From NCBI RefSeq assembly GCF_000382165.1, contig NZ_KB907701.1, positions 241,535-305,534 of the forward strand: 64,000 nt of DNA, given 5' to 3'. The position numbers and the translations under genes were made by a program. Source of the DNA: Arsukibacterium perlucidum DSM 18276 (GTDB lineage: Bacteria > Pseudomonadota > Gammaproteobacteria > Enterobacterales > Alteromonadaceae). Below, piece after piece: positions 17,108-26,952 of this stretch. Below the pieces are notes generated by a model that had not been told where the DNA came from, made no database searches, and saw only the letters and a list, made by a program, of their open reading frames with translations. Within the stretch, counting starts at the first letter, position 1; each line of letters begins with the position of its first letter.

Positions 17108-17371
17108 TCAACCGGGCATTTTTAACAATTGAGCCTTCTCACGCAGCAGCGTAAACAATTTATAACCGCCCCACGCCATCATGCCCCCACCCAATACCAG
17201 ACAACCGGTAACCACTGTTGGGTTATTTAACACAGGTAAAAACGCCTCACCTTCAGGCGTAAAGGTAGCGTACACCCCCGCAGCAAACAGCAAGGTGCCC
17301 GGAACATCAAGAATACCGGCAACCACTAACTCTTTTTCAATCGCTTTAAGACGTTGATGTTTATTATTCAT
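17108..17371 (-). CDS. Small two-helix membrane protein
   Basis: An 87-residue protein with predicted membrane segments near residues 16-35 (VVAGILDVPGTLLFAAGVYA) and 52-72, and a charged C-terminal tail. The Gly-rich VLGGGMMAWGGY helix might pack tightly. No family recognised. The start ATG follows AGGATGTAAC. It is the first gene of a pair and divergent from the GDPD gene. Confidence 0.7.
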   Translation of the reverse strand: MNNKHQRLKAIEKELVVAGILDVPGTLLFAAGVYATFTPEGEAFLPVLNNPTVVTGCLVLGGGMMAWGGYKLFTLLREKAQLLKMPG

Positions 17372-17507
17372 GTTGTTACATCCTGTTATGTTCGGCTGAT
17401 TAAACCGCGCTTGATGCTAGTGGATCTCTGGCATAAAGTGAACAATTTGTTTCATAACCGCAGTACAAACTGCTACTATTTTGCGAGACAGCAACAGGAC
17501 AAAAGCC

Positions 17508-18299
17508 GTGCCCGACTGGACTCACTATCTGAACAATCTGGCTAACCAGTTATGGCGGCTTAGCCCGGCTTGCCGGACACCGGCCAACCCTGCCCATTTA
17601 AAACTGGTGGCGCATCGCGGTGCTTATATCGCAGGCCGCAACAGCCCGGCTCCGGAGAATACCCTGGCTGCCTTCGATCGTTGTCTGAAACACAACATCT
17701 GGGGTATAGAGCTGGATGTCAGGCTGACCCGGGACGGCGAGCCGGTGGTGCATCATGATCCGTCCTGCGGCCGGCTATTTAAGCGGCCCGATCTCGACAT
17801 TGCTAACATCCCCTTTGCCACACTGCGCCGCGAGTTACCGCAAATTCCGCACTTACAGGAAGTCATTGCCCGTTATGGTAAGCAATTACATCTGATGATA
17901 GAACTAAAAGAATCGTGGCGGCAACGGCGGCAGCTGCAACCAAAGCTCACCACATTATTAGCAGGGCTGGAGCCTGGTGCAGATTATCACCTGCTGAGTC
18001 TTGAGCCTGAGCATCTGGAAGGGTTTCGGCATTTGCCGGCTGCAGCGCTGATGGATGTAGCGTTAACCAATACCAAAGAGATTATCCGCCAGAATCATGC
18101 CCTGGGGCATGGCGCTGTGGCCGGCTCTTTTGCCCTGCTTGGTAACTCAACTATTCACCAATTAAAACAAGCTGGAAAATTGCTGGGTACCGGCCAGGTT
18201 AATCATCCCGACATTATGAATCGTGAAGCTGCCCGCGGCGTTGACTGGCTATTTAGCGATCAACCACTGCGCCTGCTCGGTGTTCAAGACAGAGCTTAG
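17508..18299 (+). CDS. ugpQ: Glycerophosphodiester phosphodiesterase
   Basis: A 263-residue GDPD, hydrolysing glycerophosphodiesters to glycerol-3-phosphate and alcohol. The start is the GTG at 17508, with AGGA eight bases upstream; a longer reading from TTG at 17481 has no site. The GDPD signature is intact: VAHRGA with catalytic His, PENTLAAFDR, ELDVRLTRDGEPVVHHD and the IELKE element. No signal peptide, so it resembles cytoplasmic UgpQ and not periplasmic GlpQ. It is convergent with the MFS gene and ends one base before it. Confidence 0.88.
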   Translation: MPDWTHYLNNLANQLWRLSPACRTPANPAHLKLVAHRGAYIAGRNSPAPENTLAAFDRCLKHNIWGIELDVRLTRDGEPVVHHDPSCGRLFKRPDLDIANIPFATLRRELPQIPHLQEVIARYGKQLHLMIELKESWRQRRQLQPKLTTLLAGLEPGADYHLLSLEPEHLEGFRHLPAAALMDVALTNTKEIIRQNHALGHGAVAGSFALLGNSTIHQLKQAGKLLGTGQVNHPDIMNREAARGVDWLFSDQPLRLLGVQDRA

Positions 18300-18300
18300 A

Positions 18301-19635
18301 TTAGTCGGCCTCACGCCAGCTATCTGCTACCGCGCTCCCCCTTGCTTCCTGCACTGGCAGCACCGCGACAATTGCCAGCGTAAATAACACTAAACAGAAA
18401 ATAATGGCATCGGCCAGACCAAAGGCCCATTGCAACAAACCTAAACCCAGCATGCCAAATACTGCAGCCAGTTTAGTGGCCATACCCCAGAAACCAAAAA
18501 ACTCAGCCGATTTCCCCAGTGGGGTTAGCACCCCAACCAAAGCACGCGCCGCCGACTGCGATGAGCCTAAACTGGCACCGGCCAGCACCCCGGCCACTAA
18601 AAATACATACTGCGCCTGCCAGTTCACCCCAAACCACTGGCGGCATAATTCGGCGATGAATGGCGTTTGCCAGATAGCCAGAATGGCCAACAACCATAGG
18701 CTTAAGGTCATAATATAGGTAACCTTGGCACCAATCCGGCTTTGTAAAAAGCCAAAACCAATAGCACCTATTGCCGCGGTAATTTGCACTGTGACAAACA
18801 TCAACACCCGTACCTGCTCATCCCAGCCAATAACCTGTGCGCCATAAATAAACGAGAAAGCAATAATGATATAAATACCGGCCATCGCAAAAAATATCGA
18901 GATTAACAACGTCCGTAAATCCCGAAACTGATGCATCGCCCGCCAGGTGGTGTTTAACCGTATAAACGCCATATTGAGCATGCTCTGACCGGCAGGCAAC
19001 AGACGCTTTACCCCGCGCTCGCGCAGCCAGACAAAGGTAGGAATGGCTGCCAGCAAAAAGAAGCCTGCGGCAAAAGGCCCGACCCAGCGAATGGTTTGAT
19101 AATTATCCTTTGATACCTCGCCTAAAAATAACAAGGCAAAGGCAGTGGCAACCAGCCCGCCAATATAGCCCAGACTCCAGCCCAGGCCGGAAATCCAGCC
19201 CAGTGCTTTGCGTGGCCCAAGGTCTGTTAGAAAACTGGCAATAAAGCCCTCGCCGATGGCATAGGCAAAGTTTGAAATAATGATCAGCAACATCGCCGGC
19301 CAAAGCCAGCCGGGCTCAACAAAGTACAGCATAGCGGTGGCAAAAACGGTGAGTAAATAGCTAAAGAATAAGAAGCGCTTGCGGCTGGCAGAGTAATCCA
19401 TAACCGCACCACAAACCGGGTTAGCCACCACCACCATTAAATAGCTGATGGCCAGCGAAATACTCCACAGCAAATTACCCAAGCGGTAATCAGGTGCATC
19501 GCCTACAATTACCCGGGTAAATAAATCACCATAAATCACAGTAATAATCAGTAAGGTATAGGCCTGATTAGCAAAGTCGAACATCGACCAGCCAAAAATC
19601 TCCCGCTTCGGTGCCAAAGGTGTAGTGCTACTCAT
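18301..19635 (-). CDS. MFS transporter, UMF1/Atg22-like
   Basis: A 444-residue major facilitator with about 12 predicted membrane helices. The opening (FGWSMFDFANQAYTLLIITV) and the PVCGAVMDYSASRKRFLF loop fit the UMF1 family, related to yeast Atg22-type vacuolar effluxers, whose bacterial substrates are unproven. It ends one base from the convergent GDPD gene, so the two 3' ends are packed tightly. It lies downstream of purT on the minus strand with a terminator between, so it has its own promoter. Confidence 0.9.
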   Translation of the reverse strand: MSSTTPLAPKREIFGWSMFDFANQAYTLLIITVIYGDLFTRVIVGDAPDYRLGNLLWSISLAISYLMVVVANPVCGAVMDYSASRKRFLFFSYLLTVFATAMLYFVEPGWLWPAMLLIIISNFAYAIGEGFIASFLTDLGPRKALGWISGLGWSLGYIGGLVATAFALLFLGEVSKDNYQTIRWVGPFAAGFFLLAAIPTFVWLRERGVKRLLPAGQSMLNMAFIRLNTTWRAMHQFRDLRTLLISIFFAMAGIYIIIAFSFIYGAQVIGWDEQVRVLMFVTVQITAAIGAIGFGFLQSRIGAKVTYIMTLSLWLLAILAIWQTPFIAELCRQWFGVNWQAQYVFLVAGVLAGASLGSSQSAARALVGVLTPLGKSAEFFGFWGMATKLAAVFGMLGLGLLQWAFGLADAIIFCLVLFTLAIVAVLPVQEARGSAVADSWREAD

Positions 19636-19714
19636 AAATGCCTGTTTTTAGTCGTTATGCTGCAATTTAACTGCATTCACTTTAGCAGATAAAGCTGGCT
19701 GTGGCAGGCCAAAT

Positions 19715-19740
19715 AAAAAACCACCCGCAGGTGGTTTTTC
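19715..19740 (-). terminator. Rho-independent terminator of purT
   Basis: AACCACC / GGTGGTT stem flanked by A-run and T-run. On the minus strand it follows purT by about 30 bases. Confidence 0.85.
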
Positions 19741-19766
19741 AACGTTCGATGATTCAGCGCTCAGCC

Positions 19767-20969
19767 TTATTTAAGCGTTACCTTCAACTGGCTGATTACC
19801 TTTAGAGCTTTATCGGTAGCGGCTTCTACCGTGTCGCTTAGTGCCAGCGCTACGCCCATCCGCCGCTCGCCCTGTACTTCCGGCTTGCCAAAAATACGCA
19901 GTTCGGTATCCGGCTCGCTAAGTGCCTGAGCCAGGCCCTGGTATTGAATATCAGCGCTGTGGCCGGGTACTAACAACACCGCCGAGGCAGCCGGACCATA
20001 TTGCTTAATATAAGGAATGGGCAAGCCTAAAATTGCCCGGGCGTGTAGTGCAAATTCACTTAACTGCTGGGAAATAAGGGTTACCATGCCAGTATCATGT
20101 GGCCTGGGCGATACTTCGGAGAAATACACTTTGTCGCCTTTAATAAACAGCTCAACTCCGAATAATCCGCGGCCACCTAACGCCTCTACCACAGCTTTGG
20201 CGTAGCGTTTAGCTTCTGTCAGTGCACTGTCACTCATTGCCTGGGGCTGCCAGCTTTCGCGGTAATCGCCCTTTTCCTGGCGATGGCCGATAGGTGCACA
20301 ATATTGAATACCGGTCAGCGAATTTACCGTTAACAAGGTTATTTCATAGTCAAAGTCGATAAAACCTTCCACTATTACCCGCCCCTTGCCGGCACGACCA
20401 CCTTCCTGGGCATATAGCCAGGCAGCGTCGAGATCAGCCGCACTGCTCAGCACACTCTGGCCCTTGCCGCTGGAAGACATAATGGGCTTAACCACACAGG
20501 GGTAGCCAATGACGTTTACCGCGGCAATAAAACTGTCTTTATCATTGGCAAACTGAAAAGGTGAGGTTGCCAGGCCAAGCTCTTCAGCTGCCACGCGGCG
20601 AATACCTTCCCGGTTCATAGTCAGGTTAACGGCTTTAGCACTCGGTACCACATTAAAGCCACAGTCTTCCAGCTCAATAAGTACAGAAGTAGCAATGGCT
20701 TCCAGCTCAGGTACAATGAGTGCTGGCTTCTCGCTTATTACCAGCTGACGCAGCGCGGCGTTATCCAGCATTGACATCACCACCGCTTTATCGGCCACCT
20801 GCATTGCCGGCGCATTCGGGTAACGGTCTACCGCTATTACTTCACAGCCGTAACGTTTTAGCTCAATACACAGCTCTTTACCCAGCTCACCGGCGCCTAA
20901 TAACAACACCTTGGTGCTGCTGGCCGTGCCCGGGGTACCTATTTTTTCAATATTATGTGCTGTGGTCAT
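19767..20969 (-). CDS. purT: Formate-dependent phosphoribosylglycinamide formyltransferase
   Basis: A 400-residue ATP-grasp enzyme that formylates GAR with formate and ATP in purine synthesis, an alternative to folate-dependent PurN. The N-terminal substrate domain opens with [20 protein letters not shown]-grasp motifs include [13 protein letters not shown] and the C-terminal metal-site stretch [14 protein letters not shown]. It overlaps the upstream gnd gene by four bases (ATGA), so the two are translationally coupled. Length matches E. coli PurT (392). Confidence 0.97.
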   Translation of the reverse strand: MTTAHNIEKIGTPGTASSTKVLLLGAGELGKELCIELKRYGCEVIAVDRYPNAPAMQVADKAVVMSMLDNAALRQLVISEKPALIVPELEAIATSVLIELEDCGFNVVPSAKAVNLTMNREGIRRVAAEELGLATSPFQFANDKDSFIAAVNVIGYPCVVKPIMSSSGKGQSVLSSAADLDAAWLYAQEGGRAGKGRVIVEGFIDFDYEITLLTVNSLTGIQYCAPIGHRQEKGDYRESWQPQAMSDSALTEAKRYAKAVVEALGGRGLFGVELFIKGDKVYFSEVSPRPHDTGMVTLISQQLSEFALHARAILGLPIPYIKQYGPAASAVLLVPGHSADIQYQGLAQALSEPDTELRIFGKPEVQGERRMGVALALSDTVEAATDKALKVISQLKVTLK

Positions 20970-22495
20970 TTTATTTTCACCATTGGCCGGGCTGGGTTAC
21001 TCCAATCCACATGAAACATTTTACCTTTGGCTTTATCGGTGCGCTCAAAGGTGTGAGCACCAAAATAATCGCGCTGGCCCTGCAGTAAATTAGCGGGTAA
21101 TACCGCGGTACGGTAAGAGTCATAATAACTCAGTGCTGAGCTTAACGCCGCTACCGGAATACCTGATAAAGTGGCATTGGCCACCGCCTTGCGCCAGTTT
21201 TGCTGATAAACAGAGATTTGTTTGGCAAAGAATGGGTCTAGCAGCAGGTTTTCCAGCTCATCATTGCGCTCAAAAGCATCGGTTATTGATTGCAAAAACA
21301 CTGCGCGGATAATACAACCGGCCCGCCAGATTTTGGCTATTTCGGCAAAGTTAAGCTGCCAGCCATGTTCATCGGCAGCCGTTTTCATCAAGTGGAAACC
21401 CTGAGCGTACACGCAAATTTTAGCGCAATACAACGCATCATGCAGCGCCTGAATAATTTCATCTTTTTGCTCAGCTGAAATTAAATTCTGGGCCGGGCCG
21501 GCTAATACCGTTGCGGCTTTAACCCGCTCATGCTTCAGGGCCGATAGCGACCGGGCGTAAACCGCTTCAGCAATAGTTGGCGACGGGCTACCCAGTTGCA
21601 GGCTGCTGACGGCAGTCCACAAGCCAGTGCCTTTCTGGCCGGCTTTATCCATAATAACGTCAACCAGCGGCAGGCCGGTTTCCGAGTCTTTGGTGGCCAG
21701 CACCTCAGCGCTGATACCAATTAAATAACTGTTAAGCGGGCCTTCGTTCCACTGCTTAAAAACCTCAGCAATAGCAGCAGATGTCATACCAAGAATATCC
21801 CGCATTACCTGATACACTTCGCAAATCAGCTGCATATCGGCATATTCAATACCGTTGTGCACCATTTTTACATAATGGCCCGAGCCACTGGGGCCAATAT
21901 AAGTGGCACAAGGCTCGCCTTCGGTAACCGGGTTACCGGGCTCAAACCGCTCTATCGGTTTTCCGGTAACAGGATCTACTTTAGCAGCAATGGCCTGCCA
22001 CAGCGGCTTAATCCGGGTCCAGGCGTAGGGGTCGCCACTTGGCATTAACGACGGGCCAAAACGGGCGCCCACTTCCCCGCCGGATACGGCAGTAGAGAAG
22101 AAAATAAACTTACCTTCGTACTGTTTTTCCCGCGCCACAGTATCGGTCCATAAACTATTACCGGTATCGACAATAATATCGTCAGCCTGAATGCCGGCGT
22201 CGATTAGCTTATGACAGATATCATCTACTGGCTTACCGGCTGGTACCGACAATACAATTAAGTGTGGCGCGGATAAGCGCGATAACAGTTCAGTGTATGA
22301 GCTACAGCCAATAACCCGCGCTGGCTTGTCACCCCGTTCGGCTTTATCCTGCGCTAACACAGCTTCCAGTTTCTGATGGTCTAAATCGAAGGCAGCTACC
22401 CGGTAGCCATTGTCGGCGAGGTTCAAAATGAGGTTTTTGCCCATTACCCCGGCTCCAACGAAACCGATGTCACAAATTGGCGCTGTATCTGTCAT
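20966..22495 (-). CDS. gnd: 6-phosphogluconate dehydrogenase (decarboxylating)
   Basis: A 509-residue enzyme of the oxidative pentose phosphate pathway, producing ribulose-5-phosphate and NADPH. The cofactor motif [18 protein letters not shown] opens the Rossmann domain; the catalytic region [16 protein letters not shown] carries the active-site Lys and Asn. It is somewhat longer than the common 468-482 residues. The C-terminal tail (residues ~470-509) still has the substrate-binding YFGAHTFER motif. It is the first gene of a pair with purT and provides NADPH and pentose for nucleotide synthesis. Confidence 0.97.
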   Translation of the reverse strand: MTDTAPICDIGFVGAGVMGKNLILNLADNGYRVAAFDLDHQKLEAVLAQDKAERGDKPARVIGCSSYTELLSRLSAPHLIVLSVPAGKPVDDICHKLIDAGIQADDIIVDTGNSLWTDTVAREKQYEGKFIFFSTAVSGGEVGARFGPSLMPSGDPYAWTRIKPLWQAIAAKVDPVTGKPIERFEPGNPVTEGEPCATYIGPSGSGHYVKMVHNGIEYADMQLICEVYQVMRDILGMTSAAIAEVFKQWNEGPLNSYLIGISAEVLATKDSETGLPLVDVIMDKAGQKGTGLWTAVSSLQLGSPSPTIAEAVYARSLSALKHERVKAATVLAGPAQNLISAEQKDEIIQALHDALYCAKICVYAQGFHLMKTAADEHGWQLNFAEIAKIWRAGCIIRAVFLQSITDAFERNDELENLLLDPFFAKQISVYQQNWRKAVANATLSGIPVAALSSALSYYDSYRTAVLPANLLQGQRDYFGAHTFERTDKAKGKMFHVDWSNPARPMVKIK

Positions 22496-22624
22496 CTGAC
22501 GATCCTTTACTTAGTGTTACTAAGCCAACAACAGGCTCGGAAAATGGCGGGCATTCTACTGCAAAAACACGGTAAAAGCAGCAATAAACCTGCAACCAGG
22601 CTTACACTGTAAATATCATGTAGT

Positions 22625-24718
22625 TCACTGCCAAACCGAGACACTGTGCGCCGCCTGCAAATAGTCCTGATGAATACTGGTTTTTTCGCTGGCCAGACCA
22701 TCGTTATGGGCCGTATCAAACAACCGTTGCCAGCCTGCTCCCTCCCGCCTCGCCGGCAAGGTTAACGCCACCGACTGCCCGGCAGCATTAAACACAAACA
22801 ATAATGCCTTGCCGCTGTGACGGTTAGTGATCCTGAAAATACAGAGCGCCCGGTCCGGGTCATGCCAGTCTTGTTGCTGCTTTTCGGTGCCATCGGCTAA
22901 AAACCAGCATACCTGATGTTTATCGCCATGCAGCTGATAATGGTCGTCCAGCAGAGATATTTGCTGCAAGCAGCTTAGTTGTTTCCGCAGTTCCAGCAGC
23001 TGGCGCACAAACTGCACAAACTTTTGCTGCTGCCCATCAAGCTGCCAGTTAAGCCAGCTTATCGGGTTATCCTGGCAATAAGCATTGTTATTGCCGCCCT
23101 GGGTATGGCTTAGTTCATCTCCACCCAGCCAGTGGATCATACCCTGGCTTAACAGCAAGGTGGCAGCCAGATTACGTTTATGCTGATAACGACGGGCCAG
23201 AATAACCGGGTCGCTGCTTGGCCCCTCCACCCCATGATTGCAGCTCAAATTATGGCCATGACCATCGCGGTTTTGCTCACCATTTTGCCAGTTATGTTTA
23301 TCGCTATAGCTGACTAAATCTTCCAGGGTAAAGCCATCGTGATAAGTCAGAAAGTTAACACTGCAACTGGCTGGTTTATGATGCTTTTGAAAAATATCGC
23401 GTGAGCCCAGTAAGCGGGTGGCAAAATCGGCCAGCACGCCTTTATCGCCGCGCCAGAAAGCCCGGAAGGTATCACGGCACTTGTCATTAAGTTCAGACCA
23501 ATTAGCCGGAAATTGCCCTAAATGATAGCCAAAAGGACCAACATCCCAGGGTTCAGCAATCAATTTGGCCTGTGACAACACTGGATCCTGGGCAATGATC
23601 TGAAAAAAACTGGCATAAGGGTTAAAGCGTTTGTGTTCGCGCCCCAGAGTAACCGCCAAATCAAAACGGAAACCATCAACCTGCATCTCAGTAACCCAGT
23701 AGCGTAGCGCATCCATTACCAGTTGCTGGGTAGCCGGGTTGGCAATATTTAAGGTATTACCACAACCGGTGAAATTGCAATAATTCTGGTAGTCGATCAT
23801 ATCGGCGTGACTGTGAAATAAATAATAATGGCGGTCGGCCAGGCCGCGAAAGCTTAGCACCGGGCCATCATCGCCCGCTTCTGCACTATGGTTAAACACT
23901 ACGTCCAGGATCACCTCGATGCCATGCTGGTGCAAGGTACGAACCATTTGCTTAAATTCGGCAACGGCATCGTCCAGCTGATAACGCGGGTCAGGTGCAA
24001 AAAAATTGACCGGGTTATAACCCCAGTAATTAGTCAGGCCAAGACCGGTTAACCTGGGCTCAGCCATAAATGCAGCCACAGGTAACAGTTGTACTGTGGT
24101 GATCCCAAGCTGCTTTAAGTGGCTGATAATACTGGCATGACACAGGCCTAAATAGGTACCACGCAACGCTTCGGGCACGTCGGGATGCAGCATGGTAAGG
24201 CCCTTAACATGGGCCTCATAAATCACCGTTCTTTCACGAGCAATTTTTGGTTTAGTACTCTTTTGCCAGTCAAAGGCTGCTGGTTGCCAGTTATAAGCAG
24301 CTGGATCCAGCACACCTTTGGCTAGCGCCAGATGGCTTTTTTGCTGATACGGCTCACTTTGCCATACCTGAGCCCGGTTTAGTTTGCGACTGTATGGGTC
24401 GATTAGCACCCGCTCTTTATCAAAGCGGAACCCTGCACTACCAGCACTCAGGCCATCAGCTTTCAACGCATATAACGTGCCGTCGCTAATATCGCTGACT
24501 TGTAAATGCCAGACACTGCCGGTGCGGGCAGTAAAAGCCAGCTCAGCCAGTTCCTCTTCGGTATCGGGTTGATATAAACATAACACCAGGCCGGTAGCGT
24601 CGGGCGCGAACACCGCAAAATTCCAGCAGTTTTCGGCTACTTTGCTCGGCCCCAACGGATGACTTTCGCCATGGCTCGTTTTCAGTAAAGGCACAGTATT
24701 AACGCTGCTGTTGCTCAT
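22625..24718 (-). CDS. glgX: Glycogen debranching enzyme GlgX
   Basis: A 697-residue isoamylase-type debranching enzyme that cleaves alpha-1,6 branches of glycogen. I start at the ATG that overlaps the glgB stop (TAATG) and is preceded by AAAAAGGACAA, giving MSNSSVN; a longer reading upstream lies within glgB. A CBM48-type N-terminal domain precedes the GH13 barrel. Catalytic segments are visible: VVFNHSAE, DGFRFDLA (nucleophile Asp), IAEPWDVG (acid Glu) and NFLTYHDGFTLEDL. It is co-translated with glgB. Confidence 0.95.
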   Translation of the reverse strand: MSNSSVNTVPLLKTSHGESHPLGPSKVAENCWNFAVFAPDATGLVLCLYQPDTEEELAELAFTARTGSVWHLQVSDISDGTLYALKADGLSAGSAGFRFDKERVLIDPYSRKLNRAQVWQSEPYQQKSHLALAKGVLDPAAYNWQPAAFDWQKSTKPKIARERTVIYEAHVKGLTMLHPDVPEALRGTYLGLCHASIISHLKQLGITTVQLLPVAAFMAEPRLTGLGLTNYWGYNPVNFFAPDPRYQLDDAVAEFKQMVRTLHQHGIEVILDVVFNHSAEAGDDGPVLSFRGLADRHYYLFHSHADMIDYQNYCNFTGCGNTLNIANPATQQLVMDALRYWVTEMQVDGFRFDLAVTLGREHKRFNPYASFFQIIAQDPVLSQAKLIAEPWDVGPFGYHLGQFPANWSELNDKCRDTFRAFWRGDKGVLADFATRLLGSRDIFQKHHKPASCSVNFLTYHDGFTLEDLVSYSDKHNWQNGEQNRDGHGHNLSCNHGVEGPSSDPVILARRYQHKRNLAATLLLSQGMIHWLGGDELSHTQGGNNNAYCQDNPISWLNWQLDGQQQKFVQFVRQLLELRKQLSCLQQISLLDDHYQLHGDKHQVCWFLADGTEKQQQDWHDPDRALCIFRITNRHSGKALLFVFNAAGQSVALTLPARREGAGWQRLFDTAHNDGLASEKTSIHQDYLQAAHSVSVWQ

Positions 24719-26910
24719 TACGCATTGTCCTTTTTCCTCAGGTATAAACAAGCCAGCGGTGGCAGATTTAAGCGGATAGCCTGGGCCTTACCATGACAGC
24801 CAGGCTGCTCAGAGCATAAATTGCTGCCCACGGCATAATTACCACCCCAATAATATTCACTGTCGGTATTAACAATAACCTCATATTGACCGGCTTGCTC
24901 TACTCCCAGCATAAAATTATCACGCGGTACCGGGGTAAAATTGGCCACAACATAAATGGCGTTGCCCGCACTATCACGGCGGATAAAACTAAGGGTGCTG
25001 TGCTCTGAATCGTTATGATCCAGCCAACTGAAGCCCTGCGGCTGGTAATCCAGCTCATGCAAAGGCTTGCAACGTTGATAGCTGTGGTTCAGATCGCGAT
25101 AAAGCTGCTGAATCCCCTGATGCTTTGGAAAAGCCAGTAAATGCCAGTCCAGGCTCTGGGTGTGGCTCCACTCCCGACTCTGGCCCAGCTCATTACCCAT
25201 AAAATTCAGCTTTTTGCCGGGGTGGCCAAACATAAAAGCGATATAGGCGCGTAAATTGGCAGCCTGCTGCCATTCGTCGCCGGGCATTTTATTAATTAAA
25301 CTGCCTTTACCATGCACCACTTCGTCATGTGATAACGGCAAAATAAAGTTTTCGTTGTAGGCGTACACCATTGAAAAGGTTAAGTCACTGTGGTGATATT
25401 TACGATAAGACGGATCTTTACTGATATAGCGCAGACTGTCGTTCATCCAGCCCATATTCCACTTAAAGCCAAAACCCAGGCCGCCACTGTCAACCGGCCG
25501 CGATACCTGTGGGAATGAAGTCGACTCTTCGGCAATGGTCATCGCCTGAGGAAACTTGCCATACACTTCGCTGTTCAACCACTTAAACAGGCTAATCGCT
25601 TCGTAGTTATGGTTGCCGCCATCGATATTCGGCACCCACTCGCCTTCGTTGCGGGAATAATCCCAATACAACATCGAGGCTACCGCATCGACCCGGATGC
25701 CATCGATATGAAAATGCTCCAGCCAATACAGGGCGCTGGCCACCAAAAACTGCCTGACATAGTCTTTGCCATAATCATAAATGCAGGAGTTCCAGTCAGG
25801 ATGCCAGCCACGGCGTGGGTCGGCATATTCGTATAAATGGCTGCCGTCAAAGCGGGCTAAACCATGGCCATCTTCCGGAAAATGAGCCGGCACCCAATCC
25901 AGGATCACCCCAATACCGGCCTGATGACAGGCATCAACAAAGGCTTTAAACTGATCGGGTGTACCAAAGCGTGAAGTTGGGGCAAATAACCCCAGTGGCT
26001 GATAACCCCAGGAGCCATCAAACGGGTGCTCCATTAGCGGCAGCAACTCAATATGGCTATAACCCATGTCTTGCATGTAGGGAATAAGCTGCTCAGCCAA
26101 TTCAGCATAATTAAGTGGCTGGTTGTCGTCTTTACGCCGCCAGCTGCCAATATGCAGCTCGTAAATACTCATCGCACTCTGGTAAGGGTTTACCGCAGGT
26201 CGTTCACGCCAGTTTTTGTCCTGCCACTGATAGCTGTTGTGGTCATATACCAGAGAAGCATGAGACGGATACTGTTCGGCATAAAACGCCATCGGATCGG
26301 CCTTGTGTGGCAATAAATGGCCATCTTTATCTTTAATCTCAAACTTATAACGCACCCCGCTGCTTACTTCTGGCATTACTAATACCCAATGGCCGCAATC
26401 AGTGCGCTCCATCGGATGACAACGGCCATCCCAGCCGTTCATATCACCCACCAGGCTAACGCTGCTGGCGTTTGGTGCATAGACCGCAAAGCGGGTGGCA
26501 GTTAACGACGTACCATCCGGTGCAAGGCTGATAACCTGAGCTCCCAGCTGGCGGTACAGGTTTTCAGGCTGACTATGCACATGATGCACCGCATAAAAAG
26601 CCTGCTCGCGAAACTGATAAGGGTCAATACAACGATAACTACTGTGGGCATCGCTCACTTGTAAATAATAAGCACTGGCCTTACGTTTGCGGGTGAGGAC
26701 CAGCTCAAATACGCCACTAAACTCAGGGTGTGCTGTTAACTTACCAAGGCTTTTGTCGCTTGTTAATTCAAAGGCTTCAACGGTCAGCGCATGCGGCAAA
26801 TAGGTTCGCAGCAGCATACCGGTGCCTTTGGCACTGTAGCTGTTCGCCTGCCAGCCCAGTAAAGCAAAAGGATGGGCACAACTTGCCTGATTTAACTGCG
26901 CTAATGTCAT
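24718..26910 (-). CDS. glgB: 1,4-alpha-glucan branching enzyme
   Basis: A 730-residue branching enzyme that makes alpha-1,6 links in glycogen. It has the N1 and CBM48 N-terminal domains (residues ~1-220), typical of the long E. coli-type form. GH13 catalytic motifs: DWVPAHFP, GIRVDAVASMLY with nucleophile Asp, TIAEESTS with acid Glu, and LSHDEVVHG. The stop overlaps the start of glgX by one base. malQ lies upstream on the same strand. No glgC or glgA is in the window. Confidence 0.96.
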   Translation of the reverse strand: MTLAQLNQASCAHPFALLGWQANSYSAKGTGMLLRTYLPHALTVEAFELTSDKSLGKLTAHPEFSGVFELVLTRKRKASAYYLQVSDAHSSYRCIDPYQFREQAFYAVHHVHSQPENLYRQLGAQVISLAPDGTSLTATRFAVYAPNASSVSLVGDMNGWDGRCHPMERTDCGHWVLVMPEVSSGVRYKFEIKDKDGHLLPHKADPMAFYAEQYPSHASLVYDHNSYQWQDKNWRERPAVNPYQSAMSIYELHIGSWRRKDDNQPLNYAELAEQLIPYMQDMGYSHIELLPLMEHPFDGSWGYQPLGLFAPTSRFGTPDQFKAFVDACHQAGIGVILDWVPAHFPEDGHGLARFDGSHLYEYADPRRGWHPDWNSCIYDYGKDYVRQFLVASALYWLEHFHIDGIRVDAVASMLYWDYSRNEGEWVPNIDGGNHNYEAISLFKWLNSEVYGKFPQAMTIAEESTSFPQVSRPVDSGGLGFGFKWNMGWMNDSLRYISKDPSYRKYHHSDLTFSMVYAYNENFILPLSHDEVVHGKGSLINKMPGDEWQQAANLRAYIAFMFGHPGKKLNFMGNELGQSREWSHTQSLDWHLLAFPKHQGIQQLYRDLNHSYQRCKPLHELDYQPQGFSWLDHNDSEHSTLSFIRRDSAGNAIYVVANFTPVPRDNFMLGVEQAGQYEVIVNTDSEYYWGGNYAVGSNLCSEQPGCHGKAQAIRLNLPPLACLYLRKKDNA

Positions 26911-26952
26911 CGTATCTGTCCTTATAATATTAATTTATCACCGTACAGCGGA

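Noticed and set aside
22507..22719. A minus-strand frame between glgX and gnd
   Set aside because: It overlaps the end of glgX in another frame and shows no protein features.
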